Shown: positions 1 to 5,997 of the stretch, one piece after another
Layout of the letters: the number at the start of each line of letters is the position of its first letter
How positions within the stretch are numbered: the first letter of the stretch is position 1
Assembly (NCBI GenBank): GCA_934539585.1
Contig: CAKTCT010000048.1
Location: forward strand, 1 to 20,052
Origin: an uncultured Oscillospiraceae bacterium
GTDB taxonomy: Bacteria > Bacillota > Clostridia > Oscillospirales > Ruminococcaceae
Length of the DNA: 20,052 nucleotides
Direction of reading: 5' to 3'
Made by a program: the position numbers and the translations under genes
The notes under the pieces: generated by a model
Told to the model about the DNA's origin: nothing
Seen by the model: only the letters and a program-made list of their open reading frames with translations
The model's database searches: none

Positions 1-224
1 CCCTTGATAGGGTTCCCCTTCGCCAAAACGTCCCACCGGGACGTTTTGGCTGCCCTTCCTGATCTTTTGGGTATCATTGGGGGATTTCGCTTTCTGCGGA
101 AAGCGAGGAGGGGCGCTGCCCCTCCACCCTGCCAGCCTTTTGAAAAAAGGCTGGACCGAAAACTTTCTTTGCCAACGCTGCGGAAACAATCCTACGGGCT
201 GCTCCAATCGTCGCCGCGCAGCCT
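1..224 (+). repeat. Modular multi-hairpin repeat, left copy (cut by window edge)
   Basis: This copy is homologous to the reverse complement of 19646-19877. Hairpins in order: H1 (1-18; only the loop and 3' arm are inside the window); H2 22-50, a perfect 13-bp stem with loop ACC; H3 88-105, a 7-bp stem with loop TGCG; H4 107-125, an 8-bp stem with loop GCT; H5 132-154, a 10-bp stem with loop GAA; H6 198-223, GGCTGC paired with GCAGCC. The spacer at 51-87 is nearly identical between the copies. Similarity stops at 224, which is 20 bp beyond the ogg stop. No reading frame is conserved between the copies, so the element looks non-coding. It could be a MITE/REP-like dispersed repeat or a structured 3'UTR element. 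Genome copy number cannot be known from here. Confidence 0.9.
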
Positions 225-243
225 GTCGCGCGGCTGCTGAAGC

Positions 244-1074
244 CTAACGCGAGGCAACTGGCCGCGGCGACATGGCGGTTCGGATATAATGAAACAGATA
301 CTGTTGCGCCACTCCGGCGCAGGGCACCGCCGGGAACCCCTCCGGATAATACTGCGCCAGCGCCTTCCTGATCCAGGTGTCCACCGGAAATGCCTCCAGC
401 CGATGGAACCCGTACAGCAGGGCGCACTCCGCTACCTTGGGCCCCACCCCGGAGATCTTCCGCAGCGCTTCCCGGGCATCCTCCATGGAAAGCCCCGGAA
501 TCGCCTCCAGGTCCACCGCGCCTCCGGCCACCTTCCGGGCCGCGTCCAGGATGTACCTGGCCCGGAATCCCGCCCGGAGAGGGGCCAGGTCCTCCACGGT
601 CAGCTCCGCCAGCCGCTCCGGACCGGGAAAGGCCCAGTCCTCTCCCACCGGCTCCCCGAAGCTTTGGCAGAGCCGGGAAATGATCCCCTTGATCCGGGGA
701 ATGTTGTTGTTCTGGCTGATGATAAAGGAGCACAGCGCCTCCCAGGGCTCCTGGCGCAGGAGCCGGATGCCCCCGGCGTACCGGCAGGCCGCCGCCAGGG
801 TGGGGTCGGCGGAGTAGGCCCGCTTCAGGGCGTCGTAGTCCCCGTCCAGGTCGAAGTAGGGGGCCCACACCTCCGCAAATTCCTCCCGGGAGGTGTTCCG
901 GAACCGCAGCCGCTCCCCCTCCTGGGCCACGGTCAGGCTCCGGCCCCGGCAGACGCCGCGGAAGCCGTCCTCCCGGCGCTCCCACCGGAAGCACTGGCCG
1001 CAGTCCAGGGTGTCGGCCAAAGAAAAGCCCGGAACCTCCGCCACCAGGTCCGGACCCCAGGAAATGATCTTCAT
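244..1074 (-). CDS. ogg: 8-oxoguanine DNA glycosylase / AP lyase (OGG1 family)
   Basis: The product (276 aa) is a base-excision repair enzyme that removes 8-oxoguanine opposite C and nicks the abasic site. The N-terminal OGG domain carries CGQCFRW (residues 25-31). The HhH-GPD core shows SFIISQNNNIPRI (116-128), the helix-hairpin-helix ISGVGPKVAEC (207-217) with the catalytic lysine K213, and the catalytic aspartate in PVDTW (D232). These match the K249/D268 arrangement of human OGG1. Length is normal for bacterial OGG1-like enzymes. The chosen ATG has AGGAG six bases upstream (1081-1085 on the plus strand). The frame stays open further upstream, but that would run through the divergent promoter region, so a longer start is rejected. 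It is the only minus-strand gene here and diverges from the DUF6062 gene. The hairpin repeat lies directly downstream. Confidence 0.95.
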   Translation of the reverse strand: MKIISWGPDLVAEVPGFSLADTLDCGQCFRWERREDGFRGVCRGRSLTVAQEGERLRFRNTSREEFAEVWAPYFDLDGDYDALKRAYSADPTLAAACRYAGGIRLLRQEPWEALCSFIISQNNNIPRIKGIISRLCQSFGEPVGEDWAFPGPERLAELTVEDLAPLRAGFRARYILDAARKVAGGAVDLEAIPGLSMEDAREALRKISGVGPKVAECALLYGFHRLEAFPVDTWIRKALAQYYPEGFPAVPCAGVAQQYLFHYIRTAMSPRPVASR

Positions 1075-1104
1075 GGAACGCTCCTTTTGTCGGTTTTTGG
1101 CCCC

Positions 1105-1133
1105 ATTATACCAGATTCCCCGGATTCCCGCAA
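1105..1133 (-). promoter_or_regulatory. Promoter of ogg, extended -10
   Basis: On the minus strand TTGCGG (1128-1133) is followed after 17 bp by TATAAT (1105-1110). A TG one base upstream of the -10 makes an extended -10 element (TGGTATAAT). It lies about 30 bp before the ogg ATG and fits a vegetative sigma-A promoter. Confidence 0.75.
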
Positions 1134-1152
1134 GGGAAATTTCCGGAAGCCG

Positions 1153-1180
1153 TGCCTTTTTCCAAAAACTGTGGTACAAT
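1153..1180 (+). promoter_or_regulatory. Promoter of the DUF6062 gene, extended -10
   Basis: TACAAT at 1175-1180 has an upstream TG (1172-1173), giving TGGTACAAT. This is almost the same extended -10 as the divergent ogg promoter. The -35 is weak (TGCCTT, 1153-1158, 16-bp spacer). The start codon is 32 bp downstream. Confidence 0.6.
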
Positions 1181-1212
1181 GGAAGTAAATCAAGGAATTT
1201 GGAGGAGCGATT

Positions 1213-1905
1213 ATGCGCGACAGCATTTACACCATTCCCATCAGCGAGGTCTTCGAGCCCCGGAAGGGCTGCCCCATCTGCGCCATGCGGGACACCCTGG
1301 AGCAGCGCTGCGTGGAGTACATCATGGGCGCGGCCATGATGGAGCCCGACGTTCGGATCGAGACCAACCGCCTGGGCTTCTGCGCCCAGCACTTTGAGCA
1401 GATGCTCCATCAGAAGAACCGCCTTTCCCTGGCCCTGATGCTGGAAAGCCATCTGAAGGAGCTGAAGGCCCAGAACTTCAGGCCCATCCTGGACAAGGCC
1501 CATGCCAAGGCCAAAAAGCGGGAGGGCATGACCACCGTCAACGACACCTGCTTCGTCTGCGAAAAGATCGAATGGGCCCTTTCCCGGATGCTGGACACCG
1601 TGGTGGAGCTCTACGGCCGGGACGCCGGGTTCCGGGAGCTGTTCGCCCAGCAGGAGGAGCTCTGCCTGCCCCACCTGGAAAAGCTCCTCTGCGCCGGGGC
1701 GGACAAGCTGTCCAAAAAGGAGTACCCCGCCTTCGAAAAAGCGGCCCTGGACCTGGCCTCTAAGAAGTTCGACGAGGTCAGCGGCGACGTCTCCCATTTC
1801 TGCAAAATGTTCGACTACCGCAACGCCGGCGGCGACTGGGGCAACTCCCGGGACGCCATCGAGCGGGCCATCCGCCTGCTGACCACCCGGAACTTCGGCG
1901 AATAA
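1213..1905 (+). CDS. DUF6062-like protein with two CxxC/CxxH zinc-type units
   Basis: This 230-aa protein has no known function. It is probably cytoplasmic, with no signal peptide or membrane segment. Two similar metal-binding units are visible. The first has C20-x2-C23 followed by C57-x2-H60 in a FCAQHFEQML context. The second has C113-x2-C116 followed by C151-x2-H154 in LCLPHLEKLL. Each unit could hold one zinc ion. Charged helical stretches lie between (about 65-105 and 160-200). The start has GGAGGAG five bases upstream. The gene seems to be a single-gene unit: its own promoter lies in front and a 315-bp gap follows. The assignment to DUF6062, a family found mainly in Clostridia, is from memory of the CPIC and FCxxH pattern; the zinc role is inference. 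Confidence 0.8.
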   Translation: MRDSIYTIPISEVFEPRKGCPICAMRDTLEQRCVEYIMGAAMMEPDVRIETNRLGFCAQHFEQMLHQKNRLSLALMLESHLKELKAQNFRPILDKAHAKAKKREGMTTVNDTCFVCEKIEWALSRMLDTVVELYGRDAGFRELFAQQEELCLPHLEKLLCAGADKLSKKEYPAFEKAALDLASKKFDEVSGDVSHFCKMFDYRNAGGDWGNSRDAIERAIRLLTTRNFGE

Positions 1906-1958
1906 TCTGCGGAACGGCCTTGAATATACAGCGGGTATCGACCCGCCGGGGAGGGAAT

Positions 1959-2021
1959 TGTGGAAAAGTCCTGTCCCGGGATTTTCGGGAGTTTTCCACC
2001 TTTTCCCCAGAGTTTTCCACA
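1959..2021. promoter_or_regulatory. Cluster of DnaA-box-like sites
   Basis: Two sites match the DnaA box consensus TTWTNCACA exactly: TTTTCCACA at 2013-2021 (plus strand) and at 1959-1967 (minus strand). A third, TTTTCCACC at 1992-2000, misses only the last base, and TTTTCCCCA at 2001-2009 is a weaker look-alike. They lie in the AT-richer gap before the tepA-ftsK operon. They may be a DnaA-binding regulatory locus. The same bases also form a hairpin, so binding is not proven. Confidence 0.4.
1960..2004 (+). terminator. Long hairpin, possible terminator after the DUF6062 gene
   Basis: GTGGAAAA (1960-1967) pairs with TTTTCCAC (1992-1999). An inner stem TCCCG (1974-1978)/CGGGA (1986-1990) lies inside it. 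A short T run (TTTT, 2001-2004) follows. This could end the DUF6062 transcript, 55 bp past its stop codon, but the U tract is short. A smaller hairpin, GCGGGT/ACCCGC (1931-1946), precedes it. Confidence 0.35.
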
Positions 2022-2057
2022 TTTCGGGAGGAATCCGCCAGGCAAATCCACCGGCGG

Positions 2058-2099
2058 TTCACCGTATATTCACCGTTTTTTCATAACCCCGTGTATAAT
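2058..2099 (+). promoter_or_regulatory. Possible upstream promoter with a direct repeat
   Basis: A perfect TATAAT (2094-2099) lacks a good -35. At the expected -35 position lies the second copy of a direct repeat TTCACCGT (2058-2065 and 2069-2076), spaced 11 bp, close to one helical turn. An activator-dependent promoter would look like this, but that is inference. Confidence 0.35.
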
Positions 2100-2131
2100 G
2101 TCGAAAAGTGCGAACAAATGGTCAATTTTGT

Positions 2132-2160
2132 TTGACATTCCGCCGGAAACCGTATATAAT
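2132..2160 (+). promoter_or_regulatory. Consensus sigma-A promoter of the tepA-ylzJ-ftsK operon
   Basis: TTGACA (2132-2137), a 17-bp spacer and TATAAT (2155-2160) match the vegetative consensus at all twelve positions. The tepA start is about 60 bp downstream. An inverted repeat AACAAA-N8-TTTGTT (2113-2132) abuts the -35 and could be an operator. Confidence 0.85.
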
Positions 2161-2220
2161 AAAAGTTACGGCATAAACTAATTCCGAATTTTTGGAGCAT
2201 CCAGAACGGAGGAATTGGAC

Positions 2221-2991
2221 ATGTCTGACTACGATCCCAACTGTGAGGACGAATCCCGGGAGGATTCCCCGGCGGAGGCGGCCAAGGCCATCGAGGCCAC
2301 CGGCTCCGTCACCACAGAAGGGCGGCACTTCATCCACTGCCTGACCATCATCGGCCAGGTGGAGGGCCACTATATCCTGCCGCCCCAGAACAAAACCACC
2401 AAATACGAGCACGTGATCCCCCAGCTGGTGGCCATTGAGGAAAACCCGGAGATCCGGGGCCTGCTGGTCATCCTGAACACCGTGGGCGGCGATGTGGAGG
2501 CGGGGCTGGCCATCGCCGAGCTCATCGCCGGGATGCGGACGCCCACGGTGTCCCTGGTCCTGGGCGGGGGCCACTCCATCGGGGTGCCCCTGGCGGTGTC
2601 GGCCCGGCAGTCCTTCATCGTCCCCTCGGCCACCATGACCATCCACCCCGTGCGAATGAACGGCCTGGTCCTGGGGGTCCCCCAGAGCTTTTCCTATTTT
2701 CAGAAGATGCAGGACCGCATCGTCCGCTTTGTCACGGACAATTCCCGGATCAGCGAGGAGCGGTTCCGGGAGCTGATGATGGCCACCGGGGAGCTGGCCA
2801 TGGACGTGGGCACCTCCATCGACGGGGAGACCGCCGTCTCCGAGGGGCTCATCGACAATCTGGGCGGCCTTTCCGACGCCATCCAGTGTCTGTACCGCCT
2901 CATTGAGGAGAACGGGGAAGGAGGGGACGGCCATGGAACCGGAGACCCGGTATCTTCTCCTGCCGGAGGAGACGCTCCTTCCGCCGGATGA
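2221..2991 (+). CDS. tepA: ClpP-class serine protease, TepA-like (translocation-enhancing)
   Basis: This 256-aa protein has the ClpP/crotonase fold of the TepA (YmfB) branch, which in Bacillus subtilis is linked to protein translocation. The oxyanion region is LNTVGGDVEAG (85-95). The nucleophile serine is in GGGHSIGVPLA (S119), and the histidine is in ATMTIHPVRM (H142). The third catalytic residue is less certain; D195 is a candidate. Both ends are acidic or Gly-rich and look disordered. The ATG at 2221 has GGAGGA seven bases upstream. A TTG two codons earlier has poorer spacing. The gene opens an operon, tepA-ylzJ-ftsK/spoIIIE, whose order matches B. subtilis, and this supports TepA over housekeeping ClpP. 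Its last 59 bases overlap ylzJ. Confidence 0.88.
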   Translation: MSDYDPNCEDESREDSPAEAAKAIEATGSVTTEGRHFIHCLTIIGQVEGHYILPPQNKTTKYEHVIPQLVAIEENPEIRGLLVILNTVGGDVEAGLAIAELIAGMRTPTVSLVLGGGHSIGVPLAVSARQSFIVPSATMTIHPVRMNGLVLGVPQSFSYFQKMQDRIVRFVTDNSRISEERFRELMMATGELAMDVGTSIDGETAVSEGLIDNLGGLSDAIQCLYRLIEENGEGGDGHGTGDPVSSPAGGDAPSAG

Positions 2992-3154
2992 GCCGGTGCA
3001 GACCGAGCTCCACACCATCCGCGGGCGGCTCTGCGAGTGCGTCCGGGAGGGGAACGGCTATACGGTCCGGCGCGTCCTTTCCACGGACCCGGCGGACTAT
3101 CTGGACCCGGCCCTTGCGCCGGGAACGGCGGTGTACCCGCCTTTTGCAGACTGA
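2933..3154 (+). CDS. ylzJ: YlzJ-like protein
   Basis: This small (73 aa) protein of unknown function belongs to the YlzJ-like family. Visible features are the N-terminal RYLLLPEETLLP segment and a C-terminal PGTAVYPP motif, both typical of the family as I recall it. No membrane segment or signal peptide is seen. The start ATG at 2933 lies inside the 3' end of tepA in another frame and has AAGGAGG eight bases upstream (2918-2924), so translation is independent of but coupled to tepA. Its position between a TepA gene and a SpoIIIE/FtsK gene is the same as in B. subtilis and is the main reason for the name. Confidence 0.8.
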   Translation: MEPETRYLLLPEETLLPPDEPVQTELHTIRGRLCECVREGNGYTVRRVLSTDPADYLDPALAPGTAVYPPFAD

Positions 3155-3161
3155 ATTTCCG

Positions 3162-3176
3162 GGGGGAGTGTCCCCC
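3162..3176 (+). other. Short GC-rich hairpin between ylzJ and ftsK
   Basis: GGGGGA and TCCCCC form a 6-bp stem around loop GTG, eight bases past the ylzJ stop. There is no U tract, so it is unlikely to terminate. It could act as an mRNA processing or stability element. Confidence 0.35.
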
Positions 3177-3216
3177 TTACATAACGACATCGAATCTGAC
3201 AGACAAGGGTGAGAGA

Positions 3217-5976
3217 ATGGCAGCAAAAAAACCGGCATCGGCGGCAAAAACGACCTCCGCCAAAAAGCCAAGCGCCTCCTCCAAGGGGAAAAGCGCCGGG
3301 AAAAAGAAGACCTCCGCGCCCCGCCGTTCCTCGGCGGAGCTGGCCCGCCAGGAGCGGGAGCGCCGGAACCAGATGTGGGCCATCATCCTCTTTGCCCTGG
3401 GAATCCTGCTGACCGTCCTGGCCTTTTTCGAGGGCTCCTCGGGGTGGAAAATGGCCCACGACGTCCTCCGGGGGCTGTTCGGGCCCATCAGCTTCGGCGT
3501 AGGGCCCTGCGTCATCTACCTGGCGGTGATCATCACCCTGGGAAAAGAAAATCTTTCCGCCGAGGGCAAGGTCTGGCAGACCCTGGCCCTTCTGGTGCTG
3601 CTCTGCGGCATTTCCCAGCTGTTTTTCGGTCTGCCCGAGGGCAGCAGCTTCTGGAAAAAACTCTTCAGCTTTTACTTGAACGGCATCCAGCTGAAAAGCG
3701 GCGGCCTGTTCGCGGCCATCCTGGCCTGGCCCCTGATGCGCTTTGCCGGAGGGACCGTTGGCGCCGCTGTGATTCAGATCCTCCTGGTCTTTGTGTTCCT
3801 CATGCTGATCTCCGGGAGCACCCTTATCGGGCTGTTCCGCTCCTGCGCCAAGCCGGTGAAGCAGCTGGGGGAGAGTTACAACGCCCGCCGGGAGCAGCGG
3901 GAGGAGGAAGAACGGGTCCGGATGTCCCAGATCGATATTCCCATGGAGGGCGACGCTCCCATGCCGGAGCACCCGGTGTTCTCCCCCAACCAGAATTTTG
4001 ATAAGGCATTGGAAAACTTCCGGGAGGACCCCCGGGAGCTCCGCCGCCGGAAAAAGGAAGCCAGAAAGCTGGGCGTGGACCCGGAGACCGGGGAGCTTCT
4101 CCCCAAGGAGGCCCCGGCTGCTCCGGAACCGGCTCCCGCGCCGGCAAAGCCCGTGAACCCCGACTCCCTCTGGAGCGCGCCGCTGCCCCCCTCGGCCATC
4201 AGGGAGCTGGACGCCAGGCCCCAGGAGGACCAGGAGCCGCTGCCCTTTGACCCCGACGAGCCCGACCAGAATCCCGTGGACACCGCCGCCTTCGACGCCA
4301 TCCACGATTCGGTCCTGGACGGGGCCAAGCCCAGCGCCGACGCCTTCGGAGCCGCCTCCGTGGGGGCCGCCGCCGGAGAAAGCCCCTCCCCGGACCGCCG
4401 GATGGACAGCGCCCTCCGGGACATCAGCCGCACTGCCTCCCGGCCCGGGGAAACGCCCAAGGCCCCCGAGGTCCGGGTGGGAACTCCCACGCCGGTGGAG
4501 GAGGTCTACCGCACCCCGCCGGTCTCCCTGCTGAAGCCGCCGAAAAACGACGGCAGCGTGGACGTCAGCGAGGAGCTCCGGGCCACCGCCGCCAAGCTGG
4601 TGGACACCCTGAAAAGCTTCGGCGTCCAGACCCGGGTCATCGCTTACAGCCGGGGCCCCACCGTCACCCGGTATGAGCTCCAGCCCCTGGCCGGGGTGAA
4701 GATTTCCAAGATTACCGGCCTTTCCGACGACATCGCCCTGAACCTGGCCACCGCTGGGGTCCGCATCGAGGCCCCTATCCCCAACAAGCCCGCCGTGGGC
4801 ATCGAGGTTCCCAACCGCAAGACCGATTCCGTCTGCATCCGGGAGATCATCGACTCCGATGAGTTCCGGGCGGCCAAAAGCCCCCTGGCCATCGCCCTGG
4901 GCAAGGACATCGCCGGCAACGTGGCCGTGGGGGACATCGCCTCCATGCCCCACCTGCTCATCGCAGGCACCACCGGCTCCGGTAAGTCGGTGTGCGTCAA
5001 CTCCATGATCATCTCCATGGTCTATAAATCCTCCCCCAAGGACGTGCGGTTCATACTCATCGACCCCAAGGTGGTGGAGCTGGGCATTTACAACGGCATC
5101 CCCCACCTGCTGATCCCCGTGGTGACGGACCCCAAAAAGGCCGCCGGGGCCCTGAACTGGGCGGTGACGGAGATGCTCAAGCGCTATAAGCTCTTTGCAG
5201 AAAACGCCGTCCGGGACATCAAGGGCTACAACCGCCTGGCCGAGGGCTCCGATACCCTGGACCACATGCCCCACATCGTCATTATCATCGACGAGCTGGC
5301 CGACCTGATGATGGCCGCCCCCAACGAGGTGGAGGACGCCATCTGCCGTCTGGCCCAGATGGCCCGCGCGGCGGGGATGCACCTGATTATCGCCACCCAG
5401 CGGCCCTCCGTGGACGTGGTGACGGGTCTCATCAAGGCCAACGTCCCCTCCCGGATTGCCCTGTCCGTGTCCTCCCAGGTGGACTCCCGGACGATACTCG
5501 ACTCCGGCGGCGCGGAAAAGCTTCTGGGCCGGGGCGACATGCTCTACTATCCCATGGGCTTCCCCAAGCCGGTCCGGGTCCAGGGCTGCTACGTCAGCGA
5601 CGGCGAGATCGAGGAAGTGGTGAACTTCCTGAAGAGCGGCGGCGAGCCGGTGGTCTACGACTCCGGAATTATGGACGAAATCGAACGCCAGGCCGCTGCC
5701 GAGGGCAAGAAAAAGGGCGGCGGCGGAGCCGATCCCGACGGCGCTGCCGACGAGCTGTTCGAGGACGCGGTCCAGTGCGTCCTGGACGCGGGGCAGTGCT
5801 CCACGTCCTATCTCCAGCGGCGGCTGAAGGTGGGCTACGCCCGGGCCGCCAGGCTGGTGGACGAGCTGGAGAACCGGGGCATCGTCGGCCCTCCCGACGG
5901 GTCCAAGCCCCGGGAGGTGCTCATCAACAAAAACCAGTGGGCCGAGTTCCAGATGCGGAATCATATGGACGACTGA
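3217..5976 (+). CDS. ftsK: DNA translocase FtsK/SpoIIIE
   Basis: This 919-aa membrane-anchored ATPase pumps chromosomal DNA through the closing division or sporulation septum. A Lys/Ala-rich N-terminus (1-50) precedes hydrophobic segments at about 53-72, 93-109, 119-139, 161-177 and 180-205. A charged, Pro/Ala-rich linker (about 210-470) leads to the motor. Walker A is GTTGSGKS (584-591; lysine 590) and Walker B is IVIIIDELADL with D692/E693. The last 65 or so residues form the winged-helix gamma domain that reads oriented DNA motifs. The ATG at 3217 has AAGGGTGA close upstream; the frame is open earlier but lacks a better start. Synteny with tepA-ylzJ favours SpoIIIE, but family members that serve both vegetative division and sporulation cannot be separated by sequence alone. 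Confidence 0.95.
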   Translation: MAAKKPASAAKTTSAKKPSASSKGKSAGKKKTSAPRRSSAELARQERERRNQMWAIILFALGILLTVLAFFEGSSGWKMAHDVLRGLFGPISFGVGPCVIYLAVIITLGKENLSAEGKVWQTLALLVLLCGISQLFFGLPEGSSFWKKLFSFYLNGIQLKSGGLFAAILAWPLMRFAGGTVGAAVIQILLVFVFLMLISGSTLIGLFRSCAKPVKQLGESYNARREQREEEERVRMSQIDIPMEGDAPMPEHPVFSPNQNFDKALENFREDPRELRRRKKEARKLGVDPETGELLPKEAPAAPEPAPAPAKPVNPDSLWSAPLPPSAIRELDARPQEDQEPLPFDPDEPDQNPVDTAAFDAIHDSVLDGAKPSADAFGAASVGAAAGESPSPDRRMDSALRDISRTASRPGETPKAPEVRVGTPTPVEEVYRTPPVSLLKPPKNDGSVDVSEELRATAAKLVDTLKSFGVQTRVIAYSRGPTVTRYELQPLAGVKISKITGLSDDIALNLATAGVRIEAPIPNKPAVGIEVPNRKTDSVCIREIIDSDEFRAAKSPLAIALGKDIAGNVAVGDIASMPHLLIAGTTGSGKSVCVNSMIISMVYKSSPKDVRFILIDPKVVELGIYNGIPHLLIPVVTDPKKAAGALNWAVTEMLKRYKLFAENAVRDIKGYNRLAEGSDTLDHMPHIVIIIDELADLMMAAPNEVEDAICRLAQMARAAGMHLIIATQRPSVDVVTGLIKANVPSRIALSVSSQVDSRTILDSGGAEKLLGRGDMLYYPMGFPKPVRVQGCYVSDGEIEEVVNFLKSGGEPVVYDSGIMDEIERQAAAEGKKKGGGGADPDGAADELFEDAVQCVLDAGQCSTSYLQRRLKVGYARAARLVDELENRGIVGPPDGSKPREVLINKNQWAEFQMRNHMDD

Positions 5977-5997
5977 CCCCTTTGAATGAGGAAACAC

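Noticed and set aside
74..1339. Several overlapping open frames on both strands across ogg
   Set aside because: Low-complexity Pro/Arg/Gly products in frames shadowing ogg or the start of the DUF6062 gene. The OGG1 motifs decide the real frame.
2215..2217. TTG start for tepA two codons upstream
   Set aside because: It lies too close to the GGAGGA site; the ATG at 2221 has normal spacing.
5986..5988. ATG start for ygiQ four codons upstream
   Set aside because: No ribosome site precedes it, and the bases just after it form the ribosome site for the ATG at 5998.
3097..5997. A very long open frame (966 codons) antisense to ftsK
   Set aside because: It is rich in His, Gly and Asp with no domain pattern and mirrors ftsK. 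Stop codons are rare antisense to GC-rich genes.
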